From: Phoronis australis
Taxonomy: Eukaryota > Phoronida > Phoronidae
Direction: 5' to 3'
DNA: 64,000 nt
NCBI GenBank assembly: GCA_002633005.1
Contig: NMRA01000060.1
Location: 1,159,463 to 1,223,462, forward strand
The position numbers and the translations under genes are program-made. The notes below the pieces were generated by a model. It was given only the letters and a program-made list of their open reading frames with translations. It had not been told where the DNA came from and ran no database searches. Positions 27,401-42,400 of the stretch are shown one piece after another; positions within the stretch are counted from its first letter, which is position 1; every line of letters starts with the position of its first letter.

Positions 27401-30400
27401 CAAGGAGGCGTGAAATAATATAAGGATGTCCTGGTTAGCTGACAAGACTTTAGTCTAATTGAGACAAGGTCTTACAACTACGATTTAAACGGTGCGTGGT
27501 ATCTTCCGCACTCGTGTATAAAAGCAGGTTGACATTTCTTAAAAGTCGCTTTCTGCCATAACTTTCCAACAAGAAACACTCGCTGCTCTATGGGCAAAAT
27601 TGACCTAATGCCACAAAAAATGCTGATAGGCAGCATTAAAGAATGTTTTTGCAGGGCGGCCCGAAGTTATCATTTTTTTTTGCAACACAGTTGTGAATGT
27701 TTATGCAAAGTTTGTGGTATGTAGCTTAAGTAGAAACAAAAATATAAGCAAAGGTTTGGGGCATGTTTCAAGAGATTCACCCTGTACTATTCATTTGCAT
27801 GAGCTCAATTTCATACAAAACTTCTTAAAATCTAGCGTATCAATTGACGAAGCTTGCTTGGTGTGGGAGGGAGGACCGAGGCGAGTGCTGCTGTAACCAA
27901 TTATGTTCTTTGCATCCAGCCTAACCTTTCATTCCGTCTAACCCCACCACTTGCAAGCATGGATCGTGTGTTGTCTATGTCATCACTGCCCTTCAGTGTT
28001 TGATTGTACTACACACACTCAGCGTAATATAAGCTCAGTTCCATTCATTGACCTGATTACTTTCGCATTTCTACTTAACAGTATAGTTAGCCTGTTGTGT
28101 TTTCCTACAAATCGATGAATGCCTTCTTTTTGTTATCAATAATGAAAATTTAGGTTAGAAGTTTTCAAACATGTTTTGGTTGAAAACAATCCTCTAGTGT
28201 GCCGTAATCATCATCACTGAGATTTTTCCGTGGTCGCTGTTTGAAGCATGATGGCTGATTGTGTAGTGTTATTATTCATTGTGCAAATATCTTCACTGGG
28301 ATTGTTTCATGCGGTCGCGCATAAAGAATGTTTTGAAGTATTCCATCATTGATAACAAGCTCGGATACACGCAACGCGTCACTCAGCAAACCTATACTGG
28401 ATTCTGTTTCATGAAACGTGACAACTTAAAACAGAAATTTGATGGCACACCCCCTCTTCACAATTGGTCACTATAGGTTTAACCGTGTCATTATTAGCAT
28501 AGGAGTAATTTTTACAAGTTTTGGGTACATTCTCAGAGGCTTCATATTTTTGATGAAGTGAGGTTTAATTGTTTTTGATGATTAGTTGTGTGGAGCGTGC
28601 CAGCAAATTTGAGTCTTGAGTCACTGTTCATGAAACATGCAGCTACTAGTTGTTAATAGAATTGCTGTATTTAAGAGTTTCTTTGTGCTGTGTACAGAAT
28701 GTGACATTTATTGCCCTATTCAGTAAAGAGCTGTAATCAGATAAACCACCAATAAGAGCGCTTCTTCGCTTCTTCGCTAAATGTCCTCTTACCAGTTAGA
28801 CCTAATGCTCTGTTGATGAGCTGTATGTAATGAAATGATGACATGAAATTAAAGCTCACTACAAGCATTATGACTTGTGGGTGGCTAGTAGTTTGTAAAT
28901 GCATCAGACAACTTCTTCTTGGAGTGAGCAGATTGATACAATTTGGTTAGCAGTTGTTATGATTCTGTTACCCGTGATTTTTGATTGTTCTCAAGGTTTT
29001 TCAGTGTTATGTTTACTGTAGTTCTAGTAATAGGCCTATTTCCTATGAGTGCGGTGGGTGTTCCTCAATTTCTGAGTTCTTTCCGCGTAAGACACCAAAA
29101 TTGTGGTTGTCTTAAACATTGATTGTTTTTTAAACTTCTTGGTGGTCTTAACAATTTGAATTTCTGGTGGGTTGGACATCAGCTAACTCAAAGTTTCAAT
29201 GTCGGAAGTCAAAGGGGGTTTTATAGTCAAATATTTTTCAGGTTTAGTTTTTTACTTAAACCTGCGATAAACCCACATTGTTGTCATGGCAACAAGGCTT
29301 TGATGGAGGCCACTTAACGTTGAATTGTAGTTTCAACTTGTTCCGTGCACAAATAATGAAAAGTCTTTTCTGGGCTTGAGAAGAACAGTCTGTTCCGTGT
29401 TGCATGAAGTCGTGCTCGGTGTGCTCACATGACCCGCCATGACATGCCAGCTTGTCTGCTTCCAAGCAGTTGTGAACTGAGTATTCTTTCCAATCCCAGC
29501 CTCTAACTTGGGCAATGAGCACGTTGTAACTTCATGTAAGTGGTGTGAATCAAAAGTTTTTACTTATAGTGCACCCCGTTTGCACAATAATATTCTGTAT
29601 GGATCAAAGTGCCAATCGACCCGTTTTTCATCACAAAAACAGCTTGTGATGTGGACTACTTGCTGTTATGAAGTTGATCTCAAATTTTTCCTTATCCAAA
29701 CTGTAAATCACGGATTTGATTCCGCGAATTACGCTCTGTCTGCACACTCTAAGTTTTCATGTACTCTGTATACGGCACTGTAACAGTCTTTACTCACTCT
29801 GATTTATTTCTGGCTTTTCACCTGAAAGATCAGGAGTGTGTAGACAAATGGCTTTACTCATGCATTGTTTGCTGTCAACTGCTCATGCCTTCGTTATTAA
29901 GATTGGTCCCAATACTAAAGACGAAAAACCATAGAAGTCCTATTAGAAATAGTATCTCACGTAAAAGCGGAACATTTTAAACAGCAATCAGCAATTCCTA
30001 ACAGCGTTTTAGAGAACAGTACACAAAGCACAGTATCTGAAAGTTTCATATCAATCTGATTGGCCATTTCTAAAATACGATGTTCCGAACTTTGCCTTGT
30101 TTGGACACTTGTCAGAGTTCTAAGTAACTTTAACAACCATTTAAGTTCAATGTAGCCTGTCTTGCTGTTGCAGTCCCAGTGTTCGTCACAGGAGAAACTC
30201 CACCAGCTGCCTTTCCAGCCTACTGCCGAGGAACTCACTATGTTATCCAAGCACTTCAGCAGTGACGAGGGGAACTCCGCCCACGAAGATGACGGGCGTT
30301 TGTCACCAATGCTCCGCCCTCGCTCCAGGAGTCTCAGGTTGGTGCTTTCCGTGTGCTCACCTGTCAGTTTTTGTTTTAGAAATTTTTTGTTAGAAATCTG

Positions 30401-33400
30401 TTTAGTTCTAGATCAGAAATTATTTGTCAAAAGGTCAGTAAGTCAATAAAAATTTAGAAATAGAAGACAATTTTTTTGCAGAGTTTAGCGTCGTGTTTGT
30501 CTGGGTTACTTTCCACATTCCGCTTTTAACTTCTCAATTTCTTAAGAAATGATCCTCTATAAAGAGTTATGCCTTCAACAACACTCAGCATGCTACTCCA
30601 TTGCTATTCCAAAAGCTTTTGTTTTTTGTCGCTAAACGTTGAGCTCAGAAGCTTTGTGCCCTGGTCACTACTTCAACAGTGTTAACTCATGACACACTGA
30701 CTAAAAGGATCTTGGTACAAAAACAGCTTACTAGGGGGTGTCTTTACGGTCGGTGTTTTTTTATTCGTTTTGAAATTGACACACGATTTGGTGCACGTGT
30801 TGCATCGGGTCTTCAACAAGAATTGCGTAGGACTAGAACCACTGCTTTTGGCTATAAAGGATCAGGTCCTGGGGTCTTATCTTTTTACTTGAAGTTATTA
30901 TTGGTATTATCTATTCTACTTTTGTGCGAACTCAAGTTAAGTGTAGAGTGGGATGTCTATATTTAATACATTGGCTCCCCCTTTTGAGGCCCGAAATTTA
31001 ATATCTGGCTTATGTCATTTTATTAAGAATTAGTCATTTTAAATAATAAGCTTATCTATTATTCAATGCTTGAGTACATATTAAGTTCATGGTTTGCGTC
31101 AATAAGGTTATAGTCTTAGCTTGTACTGGATGACCCCAGCATTAAGGCTGAAAATTCGGGGATGAACTGTCAAGTTTTTATACAATCTTGTAGCACGAAT
31201 ATAAGGTTGGTCAAATGCAAACACAGACTAGAACGCATTATGCATAACCATTATGTAGTCGAGCACAGACTAATAGCCACTTATTTTGAATTTGCACTAA
31301 AGTAGACTAGACAATGGCAAAAGTAGTATTCAGTAAAAGGTTTACACCCCGACCCCTGATATGGATTAGACAACTAATTGTTAGTAAAATAGCCTGCCTT
31401 TTTTAGCCCCGATTTATTGTCCACTAACTGCACCTTGCCCTAAGTCCTGACTAATGGTGAATTTTTGTTTCTTCGCTGCAGTTTGTCCTGGCTTGCACTA
31501 GACTCCATGTAAGAGCGCATCAAGTTAAACCTTTTGTTTCCTAACCATGTTGTTGCTAACTAGTCCGTTGCTGTCACACATCTAGCTACAGTCCCACCCA
31601 GTAACACCTACTACATGCTATGCTACACTTATTTACATTTAGTAGTAGATTACAGTCTGTTCTTTCCGTTCTCGTCCCTCGTTATTAGGTCACCACGTCA
31701 TATTTTGATCATCTCGATTTGCACATTACTGGTTTCAAGTTTGTAGTAAGGCTTTCTGCCTTGTCCAGGGTTCAAGTTGGAATGTACAACTCCTTGCTAA
31801 CAATCCAACCACTCTTGTCCACTAGTCTCTTGAGATCACTGGTTGGTCTTCAGAGTCAATTGATTTCATGCCGTTGTTTTTTTTCGTCGCATTGCTATTT
31901 TACTTGGAACGAAGAAGTTTGATCATTGCCTGTAAAGCCCTTTTCTCTAGTCTTGTATCCACATTAGTTTGTCACAGACTCCTGTCATTTCGTTAGTGCA
32001 TGTGAGAAATCAATGTGTAGTATAATATTGCCTGTTAACTAGATACTTAAATCTGTGTCTATTCGCGGTGTTGACTGTGAGTCAGCAGTATTGGACCGTC
32101 GGAGCCTTCGTATCAGTCTTTTGTGTGTTATCAAGCATGTCTCATTTGCAAGTACATAGGGCTTTGATCTTCAATTCAACTGATAGAGAAAATTTTAGAC
32201 CTACGCTGTGCTAATTAGGTTAAGCTAAAATTGTAAGATTTACAAACTGAGATAACTTAATAACTTAATGGCTGTGAATCTTCGCATTGAATCGATCATT
32301 TGATCCACCCATTTATCATGTGTAAATTAAGAACGCTAACTCGGCATATTAAAAAAAAGCAAAAAAAGTTTGCTCCGCCCAAAAACATGAACCAAAACAA
32401 CGGTGCAGCGTGAGATTTGAAGAGAACCACAGTATCAAATTTTTATTTCCCATCAAAAAAAACCTGGAGTCTGTCGATATAACTGAGCTATGGTAATATC
32501 TCGCCTTAATGGACACAATACAGAGGACAAATGAATTTTTATGTTCTTGTTTACTCCGTATAAAATACGGAGCAGGTAAATGTTAATCTGCACGCACAGC
32601 CATGTTAGAAGCCCTTGACAAAAGGGGGCTATTTGAAATTAATTTTTTTCGACAGTGTTAGCCATTGTCAGTGTTAAAGCATTGTATGATCATGAACAAA
32701 ATGCATGTCCATGATGTCAAGCCTGTGTTCCAATGATGTTGCTGTCCCACCAGTGCTGCAACTTTCCTGTTTTGACAAATAGTGATGCGGGGGAAAGCGT
32801 AAATCCTGGACTTGAACTTCCATAGCAACTCCTCTCCAAATATGGTGGTTTAATTTGCAGTTGTGGAACTCTCCTAAAATTAGAGTGGTCAAATCCAGTC
32901 CAATATGAATAATTGCTATAGGGCACGACCTAGTGGAGCATTGAGAAATGTGACGAAGTTTCGATAGACTCAAAATTTCCCTAGTGGGAAAGCGACATAA
33001 ACGTCTCATCCCTTATTTGGTCTTCCATGTAGCCGTCACCTGTTTAATGTCATCCAATCCTAATAACATACTAAATCAATATCTGGTGGCATTAGTCTGC
33101 TTTGGTTGCACATTAAATCCGATCCCCTGTTTGTCTTTGCTCTCTGAAAAGTTTAAAGGAAATTTCTGCGTTCATTAATTGTTACATTGAGTGGCAGCTG
33201 ATTTTTATTTATACCTGTTTGTTCTTGTGAGAACCCAGCCTAATTGATGCTTTTGGATAGTCTTAGTGTACTGTGTCATATACGTATAAGGAAATAGGCC
33301 TGCAACATTTTGCAACTGCCAGAGTCTATTGCTGGGACTGAGCCCGAGCTGCTGTTGAACCATTGTTTGTGAAATGACCTGTAGCAATTGCTGCTCTTTG

Positions 33401-36400
33401 GTTTACCCATCTACGTCCATGACGCTTCGTTGAAATGTTTGAAGTACCATAATTCTTCACTTATTTAGCACACAATATGTCTGACAAGTGAAGTTCCGTT
33501 TTCTCAAATTTCTCCACAAAAATAAAGATTAAGAAAATTAAGTCTTTCTCTAGCACTGTGTAGAGGTTATAAAACAACATTAACTTGACAAAGTTTCCAC
33601 AATTTGTTGGAAAGTAATCAACCTCTGAAAAAAGGAAAATGACAATTTTGACGATTATTTTTTGTGCAAAGTAAATGTTTAAAATGAAATCTGATGAAAT
33701 CATTTTGTTGTCAATAAATTTGGGTGGTATGTTTTTGTTAGCAGTCATATTTTTTTCGTCAGCGGCCATGTTAGATTTTGTTCCGTCTCTCCTGTGTCTC
33801 CAGGTTTTCAAAACGTAATGTTTGTTTTAGCTCTCTTTAATTTGCTTATGTTTTTGCTCTAATTATTCTTTTAATCATTTGCAAGTAATTTAGGTTTTCT
33901 AGAGGGTGAAATCGATAACTTATTGTTAGCCAGTACCATCCATTTTGTCAGCCGCGCGCACAGTAGGGTGATCGCTGTGCTTTGTCTCTTGCAGTAGTCC
34001 TTCGAGATCTCCCGGAATGGAAGGGGAAACCCTACTCATGAATAGCGTCTACAGGGAAAGGTTCCCAAAGGTATGAATGCGATGTCTATTCGATGGGATT
34101 CAGTCAAGATGGGAGATAGTGATGTGTGTCACTGCACAGGTGTTGTTGTAATTTTCTAGTTAGGTGAACGAGCATTAGTAGTACTGAAGCCACGGAACAC
34201 CAACCAGTAACACCGTCTAGTGGCGAGTCACTGAACTAGCTTAGTGTTAACTGACGGTCATGTGACTTTCAACTTCTTGAGTTCAGCAGTCAGTTTTCCC
34301 AGCGCCAGAAATTACTTTTAAACTATGCAAGGCAAGTTAAGCTTGGGCCAGTTTTATAATGCTTTAAGGCCTAATTCAAATGCTAGTTGCTTTAATATCA
34401 GAAATTGTTGAATAGAACTTAAATTACCTTTTCATCATACTCCAGACCATTGGTCTTAGTGCCGTTGTTTATGTCATGAAAGTACTGACGCAAAAATGCA
34501 GGAATGCACGTGTCTAAGAATTTAATAATTTATTAAATGCTTTTTGCAGGCTGTAACTCAGATGGAGGGCAAACTACTACAGTTCATCCAAGAGAACGGC
34601 GATTTTGAGGCGTGCGAAGTGACTGATGGGATAGCTAGATTTGTGCACCACCAGGTGGTGGAGTTTGCACGCGACTGCCTGGAGAAATCTCAAGAAAAAA
34701 TGATCTCAACGCTCTATTTCTACACTCTGTCGGAAAACCTGGAAAAACTGCTCGAAGATGTGAGTAGCTCTGGCTCCTTGCTGTGATTGTTCCGATTTAG
34801 GGGAAATGATTGATGAATCTTAGGTGTCGTTATCGTTGTGTATAGACAACCACATTTGGTTGTGGTTAACGCCTGTCATCAGTCCATATTAAGACTAGTC
34901 GAACGTCCTGAAGCTGAGTTAAATGCGACAGGATCTTTAAACCTTCTGGTCTCGACCCAAAAATATACGGTATAAACTTCGTTTCAGGACGCGATATTGT
35001 TCACAAGCGGAATATAATTAACCAAAAATTACTTTTCTGAAAATTTGTTTTGTTGTTAGCACAATTTTATGATACAGTTGATATCGAGCAGTAGTACCAA
35101 TTGCTGTTATAGATAAAATTAATTTTGTCGGCAGCTTACAGAGTCTAATGAAAGCCATTGATAAGCCTATGCAACCTAACTTGTTTTATGAAAATGAGCC
35201 TCATAACTTATCTCTGTTTATATTAACCTTCGTCAAAATAGCTAATTTTAGCTAGGTAGGTCAGGGGACTTTGGTAAAAATTTGCTAATTCAGACCAGAA
35301 ATAAACTTTAAAGTACAAAAGTGATGTTTTTCACAGACCTGTGTACCATACGCAAAAAATGCGGATTCGTACGGAAATCAAGCCTCCATTATGCAAGTAC
35401 GCACGGCCAGCCAAAAATACGCAAATTTAGCAAATTCAAAATAGATTATTAATTCGCTTGTTTCTCAATAAATACGCCGATTTGTAGTCTAAACGGAGGA
35501 GGAAGAAGATTTTAAAGTTAGAAATTAAAAAAATATTGTAAAATCATAATTTTAGCCAAAAGGTTGAACTACAAACTCGGAAAACTTGCTTCGTTTCATT
35601 CGCGAAATAGCCTGATAATCGGCGAATCGCGAGGCCTCTTCTACCGGTATGTGTGTCACAGGCCTAACCGATAAGCAACAACTTCTGTGATTTGTGGATT
35701 GCTTACTTCGTCTAATTCCGGCTATTTACTGCTAAATACGTATTGTTGACAAAATGGCAAAGCATGTGGTCGCATATTCCGTGCTGTGAAGAAAGTAGCT
35801 TCTGAAAGAAGGGAACATCTGTTTTTTTACCGCGTTATTCCAAAGAATGACGATGTCTTATTCAAGGGACCGTGGAATTTATACTGGAAGTTGTAAGGCG
35901 TGTTTTTTTTGCGGACATGGTGATCTGCACTGACTTCGTAGCATGTTGAGCTGACGATAATACTCAAGGTGCAGTTGAGCCTCGAGGTCTTTTCGCATGC
36001 AGTACGGTGGTACGTGTTCACAGACACTTGCAATGAATAATTGTTCAAAACTTTTGTGATTGGTTTAGAAAATATCATCTGGTGCGAAACATTGTCCAGT
36101 GCAGATTCAGCAACACATATTTGCAGATATGTTTTTGTGTTAAGAAATGAGGTGTATATACATGATTAATCATTAGGTTAATCATTAGCCTAATGATTAG
36201 ACATGTAAAGACAGCTAAGTTCAGTAAGGACATTTGATTAACAGGATCTTTTCACTTAGCGCGTTTTCCCTCAATTAAACGACTGAAATTATTCTGAAAA
36301 TTGGTGATCAAGTCACTGCGTGTATTTTAGAGGCAAGTAAGTAGGAAAACTGTCCTCGGGGGGAGGGGGGGTGTCATTTGAGAAACCAAAAGTTTGACTA

Positions 36401-39400
36401 ATCAATACAAAAGTCCACTAAAGAGGCAAGTATTTGGCGAAAGCTCTGAACGTTGAACAAACCCGTTGTTTTTTTCTTTTTTTAGTTAGTGAAAGGTCCA
36501 CTGTGAAAATTAAACCCCCCCATATTTTAGGGAAAATTTGGTCTGTACTCGAAAATCTGCAAATTTACTGAAAAATCTGCAAATCTGGTGTTCAGAGTAC
36601 TCCAATGTAGTTTATCTATCTTTTATCTATCTTTTATATGAAACTTAATGAAGAAAATTGAAATTCCCCTTGTCCACAGCACAGCGCCCTCAGTTGGTGA
36701 GATTTGACCATACTTGCAGTTTGTGGTCAGCTGCTTATGACCATCTGCACCAATCACTGGGATGTGTGCTGTCGATCTCTCAGAATTCCGTGTTGGATAG
36801 TTGGACAAAACTGCAGTTTGTGCCGTTACGATTTGTTTTGAATGATAACAATTCTGATTTCATCGATTTGGCCAGAGGTCTTGAGTGTGTTTGTGCGTGT
36901 GCATGTGTGCGTGCATGCGTGTGAGTGTATGTGTGTCGTTAATGTTCATTACAATCAATACTCTGCCATCAAAGATGTGAGACCCCATTTGTCATCAAGT
37001 CTCATCCATTCAGTTGTTAATTCCACTCTTACCTAGAGTGGCTTGTCCAAGGACTTGGCTAATGTTTAGGAAAGTGCTTAATCACACACAATGTGTTAGG
37101 TCGTTGGATAAACATCGGAGAAAAACTGATAAGTACATTTTATGCTTGATTTGGCTAGTTGCTTTGGCGAAAATTTCTGCCAGGGTATTGTTATTGCGCA
37201 TTCATTGAGGTTGAAAAAACAAGCTCACGGTTGTGCATTTGTCTTGTACATGCATTAAGTATTGATGATAGATGTTATGGTTAGCACACAATTTGTAAGT
37301 ATCTTCAACAGCTTAGTTTGCGTGGTCAACATTCTACATTGATAGGGTTTGCACTAGCTTCAAGAGTGTAATAAATTGTGAATTTGGTGAAAAATGTTTA
37401 AACCAGTTTTGATATAGAAAAGTAATTTTCGTCAAAAATCAAAAATGAGCAAAAGTCTTAGGAATTAAATACGGTCTACAAGACTTTAAAATGCACGTGA
37501 AAATGAATTGACATGCTCTGTGTTAGTTCTGGCTGTATGTCACGGCCATTCTTGGACAAGTTTAAGGTTTTTTAAGACCCTAGAAAAATGTCAAAATTTG
37601 GTCAACTCGTCATATCATGGATGGATGATGGGATTGCTATAAAAATTGCAGGTACTATGTTTTATGCACTGGTCTCCAAAAAACAATTGGGAATTGTTTT
37701 TTTTAAATTTTGCATACAAATCATGGGCTATCAAAATGTTGGATTTTTGTGATTTTCGCAAAAAAATTGCTGCATGAAGAGAAAACGAAATAGTTTTGAA
37801 AACTGTAACAGCTTTTTTGAGATTTCTCCTCAATTGTTTATTTATTGCTTTGATATCAATGTACCTTCTTGTTTTGGCAAATTTTACTAAAAGTACATGA
37901 TTGGTCACATGACCCAATTAATGGTAGGTTTATAAAAAGTAAAAATTCGAATTCAACAGACTTTCTTCGTTCCGAAAATGCATGCTGTTACGCTCCCGCG
38001 CTGTGGGATTTCACTGATGGGGAACTTGGGTTACAGACGTGTTGTTATCAGTTTGACATTGACAACAAGGGGAGAAAGTAGGCAAACCAATGTTTACATA
38101 GTCCAGCTCTCTTGGTGTCTGCCTTCATCTGATAAGCTCATGTAATCCAGCAATTACGTTATTAACAGTGCGCCCCCAATGCTAACCAGTTCTTAAAAAT
38201 ACTATTTCAAACAACGTTCTGCAAATGTCGTGAAGAAGATGTAAATACTATCACCAAAAAACTTCGAACGGAGAAAAACGGTTGACTTTCAGAGAAATTA
38301 GACTTAACTTTCAACTGCTGATTCCTTGGTGTGACTGTAAGCTCTGACCCACTTACTACCACGGCATTGTGTACCAACACAATAGACTTGTTTGTCAAGG
38401 TAATAGAATGTGATTCTAGATCAGATCGTAATGTTGGAAATTTCTTGGTTTTAGCAGTCCAGGGGAATGGTTCAAAATGCTCTTACTGTGATAAAATCTA
38501 TAGTTTAGTAGACATTTGACTAAGTACGCAGACTTGTCGATGAGGTTCTGCATGGCCTTAAATGTAGATGGAAACTGACTGTATATCATTATTGTTCTTG
38601 TGCTAGTTTTAAAGTAGTTTGGGTGTTAACAGTAAAAGAAATTTGTCTCCTGTCGCCGGTTCCGCTGCTCATGGTTGACTGGTTTGTTTCAGGCCAAACA
38701 GAGGTCGCCGGCAGCAGTGGGTCATATCACGGATCTCATAAAACAGCTACTCATCATTGTCTCCCGTCCAGCCCGCTTGTTGGAGTGCCTGGTAGGATAG
38801 TGTCACTTGGCTGTTGCCGGTGATTTGGAATTAGTTAATTATTTGCTTAAAGTAAAACCTTGTTTGTAACATCGCATGGTAATGTTCCCCACATGTACCA
38901 AGTCAGCTGTGTTGTACACACACAGGTTGGGTTGCAGGGTACTTTGAGGTTACAGTGAATGTTTTAGAAGAGTCCCCTGAGGGTTCGTTGTAACAGGTTA
39001 TGACTGTATCAACTAAGAAGCGTTTTCGATATTTCTCTACCACTCATTGACTAAGGCTGTGCACTTAGATGGCTGATAGAAATTTTGTCTAACAAACGGC
39101 GTTAAGGTGCCGCGTGGATGGCGTTCCGCTTTTTTACAATTAGTTTTACCCGAAGTGCAGCCCAATTCCTTTTAATTTTGCAGGAATTTGACCCTGAGGA
39201 GTTCTACCATTTACTGGAAGCAGCTGAAGGGCAGGCCAAGCAGATCATTAAGACTGACGATGTTCCACAATATATTATAACGCAACTGGGGCTGGACAAA
39301 GATCCCTTGCAAGGTGGGCTAACTTCAAGTCTCCTGTTGTGTCATTTTGAAGCAGAAGTCAAATTGAAACTGAAATAGAACGATTTTTCAGTGGACGGTC

Positions 39401-42400
39401 AAATTGCAGAAACTATTGTTAAACTCCAGTTTGGAAAAACCTCTGTTATGACTCACGATTTTGTACTAACGTATTAAACAATTTTTTGAATCGAGATTGT
39501 AGCTCGTTTCTTCAGAGATACTGTGCTCAGTTGTGATTTAGATGGTTGGAGACATTTGACTTCCAGTACTTTTTACTGAAAAGCTTGGCAACTTAAGATT
39601 ACTAGCATAAACCATTGACAATGATTGTTTAATAGTTAAATTAAGTGATGTTTGCTGTAGATATGACTGTGTACCTTTGTTTAAAGCTCAAGACAAGTCA
39701 TTTGACTAAGGCATGAGAGCGATGAATTTAAAGGGTCTCGCTGTTAGGCAAACAAATATGCGTGACTAATTACTGAATGAGAAAGGCTCAACAACTTGAC
39801 AAAATGCAATGGGCCCTCAAATGTGTTATTGCATTATTCATCGTTTTTATTCATTGTGAATTTCACATTATAGGAAGATGTAATGTGGTAAACTTTCACC
39901 AATTTCAATTTCGGACAAAAATGATTGCCAAAATAGTCTCTTATTCATGTTTCGAGTGCTCCTTACATTGTTATGAATACTCTGAGTTTTGCTTAACATT
40001 GTCTGGTTGTAGCTATGGTATACAAGCTAAAATGTACGTTTTATGCTACTTGGGTTTTGCAAAAACTGAAGAAATAAAATTCCACTTGTCCAACACATTG
40101 TGTCCTAAATTGGTAAAATTTTACCATAAACGAATATCTCAGACTGTTTCCATATTCCAGTAAGCCAACTGTTGCATGTGTGGACGCGATACCAAAAGCA
40201 ATAGCACTGACAGATTTCTATCTTAATTTGCAATTAGAACTGAAAGCCACAAACAAAGACGGTGTATCCAGTGACCACGTAGATGCTAATGTGGCGCCAC
40301 CTAGCCCACCATCACCAAAGGGCACGTTCCATACCAAGCCCCCAACTGAGGAAGATTTTGAAACGGTCAAGCTCATTAGTAACGGAGCGTATGGGTGAGA
40401 CAGTTGTTTGAATCTCAAGTTCAGGTTTGATAAGTTGTAATAAGCTTTGCAGTTTTTACTCAGTTTTCTAAGTTTTAAAGTGCTTAAAACCGTCAATTTC
40501 AAATAAAACACCGAAAAATCAACTCCACCAGTCGATTAACTCCTGACGATATTTTAATCAGCTGATCTTGAGTTATGAGTATTTATTGGTCAATACATAC
40601 TACTTAAAATTAGAACAATCAATCGCAGCTCTAGTCCTCCTCCATTGTGCGTAGTGTAAAAAGTCATCAGATGTTGCTGCTCGCTTTCTCATAGTTATGA
40701 TATAATAAGGAATGTTAAGGTGTTGTGTTTGTGTGGATTGTGACAGCTTAGCATTTGACCATACTGCATGTACTGCGGCTCTTTTCACTTTGACGGGGGA
40801 TATCGGAGAAGCATGGATATTTCACAAGTTAGTATGTGAAAACTCAAGTGTTGGTGGACATGACGCACTTACGCTGGGTACACTAATATGTAACACCTAT
40901 GTTTGTGGACCTAAGACACTTTCAGTTGAAGTCGCCTTTCTTAATATATTTTCTCGTTTTTTGAATTCATGATTGTGATATTATGGTGGCATTGTTGTCT
41001 CTTGTCAAAATAAGGTAAATGGTGGTTTTAAGCACTTTAATGGTCTGGATAATCAGCCGCACTTCACATATTCGGTCTTTGTTTTGGCTATTAGAATGCC
41101 CCTTTTTAGTAATTTTACTTGTTCATGGCTGTGAATACAGAGGTGCTTGACTTTTTGATTGTGGTGCAGCACTGAAAAATTAATAAAATAGCCGTCCTTT
41201 TAGAAAGTGACACGAAAAAAGGGACGATTGAATTGAAAGTCACCATTTGCAGAGCTATGTTTGACATCACCATTTTGTTCCTACTCCCAAATGTATTCTT
41301 GTTATCATGGTTTATTCTAGTCACATCATCCCCTGTGTGTTTCTTTACCTCTCAAAGATATCCCTTTCATTAAGGACCACATTGGAAAAGGGGCCGTTTC
41401 ATACAGAACTGTTAAACGAAAAACACCCATGTGAGCAGTACTTCGTGTATGCAGTCTCTTCAGGGTTACCCTCGGGGTATGAAATGGGCCCCTGGCTTCT
41501 AAGTAATAGACAATGGCAATAGTCACCCACAGATGTCCTGCATTTTGAGAACTAGTTTGACCCCTGTTATTCAGTGAGAAAAGTGGTTGTGAATATGCAA
41601 GACCCTGTAGGTGACTGTTACTTAAACAATACACAAACATGAGATGATAATGGTGTCTTACAGTGCTGTGCATCTGGTGCGTCACCGTGAGACGCGACAG
41701 AGGTTTGCTCTGAAGAAGATCCTCAAGAATGTTCTTGTCCTGCGCAACCAGGTGGAGCAGGCATTTGCTGAGAGGGACATACTGACATTCACGGACAATC
41801 CATTTGTTGTCAGTCTCTACTGCACATTCGAAACTAAGGTAGGCAGGCAGTGTTGAGATGAACAACGCATATAAGAAATAGGTCATTTTAGGCTGTGTTG
41901 TACATGGCAAAAATAAACAAACTAGGAATTCCCTGTCATGACGGCTTAGCGAAAGGCGGAATTTGCCTTCAGGGTAGCTTGAAGGAGCCTTCATGATGGG
42001 GGAAATGGTATTTTTTATTACTTTTGATGTGTGCTATATATACTGTCTCAACATCCAATTTTGCTGTTGCTTTATCATGCATTTTAAGAAACTAGTTTGT
42101 GATGATGACTTGGGTATTATTGTTGCTACGACCCCTAGTGGTCATTTAATTTTATGATGGCACAAGTTGAGATGTGTGTGTGTGTGTGCGTGTCATATTA
42201 TCTAAATTCACAAGCATATTGTTTTGATTTATGCAAATGACGTCTTTAAATATTGTTTTGTTATCAATTGCCATTTTCCAGTTGCCTTTTAGTTTCACAT
42301 TTTGTCTTTTAATTTTAATGTCAGTTATGATTAATTAATGGGACTAATTTGTTCTCTTAGGCGAGGTAGCTTTCACATTTTGAGGCCTGAAAAATCCCAG

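Larger units (their letters stand above)
30338..33994. other. MAST intron 6
   Basis: Contains R3 copies at 32491-32545 and 33451-33690. No other structure recognised. Confidence 0.7.

Noticed and set aside
39777-40163. 128-codon open frame in intron 10
   Set aside because: Made largely of two R3 repeat fragments in opposite orientation; no protein family resemblance.
40213-40237. Alternative acceptor for MAST exon 11 at 40213
   Set aside because: In frame but with a poorer pyrimidine tract than the site at 40237. It remains possible; it would add eight residues to a non-conserved linker.
41326-41994. 222-codon open frame on the minus strand
   Set aside because: It lies opposite MAST exon 12 and neighbouring intron; no family similarity. 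It is an antisense shadow of conserved kinase codons.
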